The notes under the pieces: model-generated
What the model was told of the DNA's origin: nothing
The model's input: the letters and a program-made list of their open reading frames with translations, nothing else
Databases searched by the model: none
Made by a program: the position numbers and the translations under genes
Part shown: in pieces, positions 6,689 through 7,054 of the stretch
How the letters are laid out: each line of letters opens with the position of its first letter
How positions within the stretch are numbered: position 1 is the stretch's first letter
DNA from: Gammaproteobacteria bacterium UBA5078
GTDB taxonomy: Bacteria; Pseudomonadota; Gammaproteobacteria; Pseudomonadales; Pseudohongiellaceae
NCBI GenBank assembly: GCA_002416505.1
Contig: DIAM01000005.1
Location: 162,478 to 169,531 of the forward strand
DNA: 7,054 bases
Direction of reading: 5' to 3'

Positions 6689-6844
6689 TTTAATTCTTGC
6701 TGTTGTTTCCATCTGCCGTGGATGCAACGCACTACACCCGCTTTAAGCTTGCACATATCCGCACGACTAAAGCAGCGCTTCAGCACCCTCTTGCACCCCC
6801 TTAAAATAGCCATTAATTCGGCCTAGGCTTCTGCTGAGCAGGGG

Positions 6845-6873
6845 TTGGCATTTGCCCAGAAGTTAGCTAGAGT
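6845..6873 (+). promoter_or_regulatory. Probable sigma70 promoter of the right-edge gene
   Basis: TTGGCA (6845-6850, 5/6 to the -35 consensus) and TAGAGT (6868-6873, 4/6 to the -10) are separated by 17 nt. Transcription would begin near 6880, leaving a leader of about 154 nt before the ATG at 7034. E. coli cspA has a similar leader length (~159 nt). The match is decent but unproven, and weaker alternatives exist closer to the gene. Confidence 0.55.
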
Positions 6874-6879
6874 CGGCCC

Positions 6880-7033
6880 ACTGTGTTTGCATGGGTCGCC
6901 GCGAATCGTGACCTGGTGCAGTAGATCCTTAAGATCCGCTACATCCCGCTCGACTTCTATTACTCCTTGCAACCAGTCTCAGCCCTCTACTATTCAGAGG
7001 CTGTCATTAACTATAGTTTCAAGGAAATAGCAC
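6880..7033 (+). promoter_or_regulatory. Structured 5' leader of the presumed cold-shock gene
   Basis: The leader can form a large hairpin. Positions 6887-6899 pair with 6908-6921 through about 13 pairs, including several G-U, with one bulge and a loop at 6900-6907. A second hairpin lies near the ribosome site: 6980-6988 pairs with 6996-7003 (8 bp, one bulged C, 7-nt loop). It is followed by the perfect palindrome AACTATAGTT (7009-7018) and then the Shine-Dalgarno AAGGA (7021-7025), 8 nt before the ATG. Long folded leaders control mRNA stability and cold-induced translation in cspA-type genes; that role here is inferred from the likely gene identity. Confidence 0.5.
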
Positions 7034-7054
7034 ATGTCGAATCGTCAGAGCGGT
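7034..7054 (+). CDS. Start of a probable CspA/CapB-type cold-shock protein (5' end only)
   Basis: Only seven codons are present, reading MSNRQSG, before the window ends. An AAGGA ribosome site lies 8 nt upstream. Pseudomonas cold-shock proteins of the CspA/CapB group begin MSNRQ(S/T)GTVKWFN as I recall them, and the long structured leader fits such a gene. These are ~70-residue single-OB-fold proteins that bind RNA and melt secondary structure. Seven residues cannot prove this, so the call rests on the exact N-terminal match plus the leader. The core RNA-binding motifs lie beyond the window. Confidence 0.62.

Larger units (their letters stand above)
6689..7033 (+). other. Non-coding spacer between tRNA-Leu and the right-edge gene
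   Basis: These 345 nt contain no convincing gene. The left part (6689-6840) is less GC-rich than the neighbouring genes. It holds a T-rich run right after the tRNA, a 10-nt imperfect tandem repeat (6783-6792 and 6793-6802, one mismatch) and the palindrome GCCTAGGC (6821-6828). The right part holds a promoter and a structured leader, listed separately. No second copy of the tRNA 3' end is present, so there is no sign of an integrated element here. Confidence 0.75.

Noticed and set aside
6783..6802. Two adjacent 10-nt GCACCC(T/C)CTT units
   Set aside because: Two short copies with one mismatch are too little to call a functional repeat; mentioned only in the spacer description.
6967..7017. Closer promoter candidates such as TTGCAA-15-TACTAT and the TATAGT at 7012-7017
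   Set aside because: The first has a short 15-nt spacer. The second has no -35 at the right distance and would start transcription at or within the ribosome site. The 6845-6873 promoter fits better.
6845..7030. A 61-codon frame in the spacer before the cold-shock gene, considered as a leader peptide
   Set aside because: It would start at a TTG that is itself the likely -35 element, upstream of the probable transcription start, and its product shows no signal or motif.

Overview
The window reads as ordinary core chromosome of a gamma-proteobacterium, most likely a Pseudomonas of the fluorescens/putida/syringae type rather than P. aeruginosa itself. The basis is recalled protein similarity: SecD, SecF, YajC, Tgt and QueA all read very close to their Pseudomonas versions, and the order suhB / glycine-zipper gene / secF-secD-yajC-tgt-queA / tRNA-Leu matches the arrangement I recall for Pseudomonas. 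I ran no database search. I see no insertion sequence, phage gene, CRISPR array or integron.

Layout. Positions 1-336 (+) carry the 3' end of suhB. A pair of bidirectional intrinsic terminators follows (352-377 and 388-414), separating suhB from a convergent gene at 427-963 (-) for a small glycine-zipper envelope protein of unknown function. Upstream of that gene, in the gap to secF, is a strong unexplained stem-loop (992-1032). The main block, all on the minus strand and transcribed from right to left, is queA (5442-6491), tgt (4312-5445), yajC (3937-4272), secD (2006-3874) and secF (1091-1996). Spacing is tight: queA and tgt overlap by 4 nt, tgt-yajC is 39 nt, yajC-secD 62 nt and secD-secF 9 nt, so this is very probably one operon. 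A tRNA-Leu(CAA) gene (6604-6688, +) with a clear sigma70 promoter is divergent from queA. A 345-nt non-coding stretch follows, and the window ends with the first seven codons of a gene whose product begins MSNRQSG, most likely a CspA/CapB-type cold-shock protein.

How the genes work together. QueA and Tgt act in the queuosine pathway. Tgt exchanges the wobble guanine for preQ1 in tRNAs with GUN anticodons, and QueA adds the cyclopentane-ring precursor from S-adenosylmethionine. YajC, SecD and SecF form the accessory inner-membrane complex that helps SecYEG pull proteins across the membrane using the proton-motive force. Joining tRNA modification to protein export in one transcript is a known conserved arrangement, also found in E. 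coli, not a novelty.

I found no undescribed multi-gene system. The places most worth a second look are the structured roughly 154-nt leader ahead of the presumed cold-shock gene, the long hairpin downstream of secF, the uncharacterised glycine-zipper protein, and the lack of a visible Shine-Dalgarno sequence at queA.
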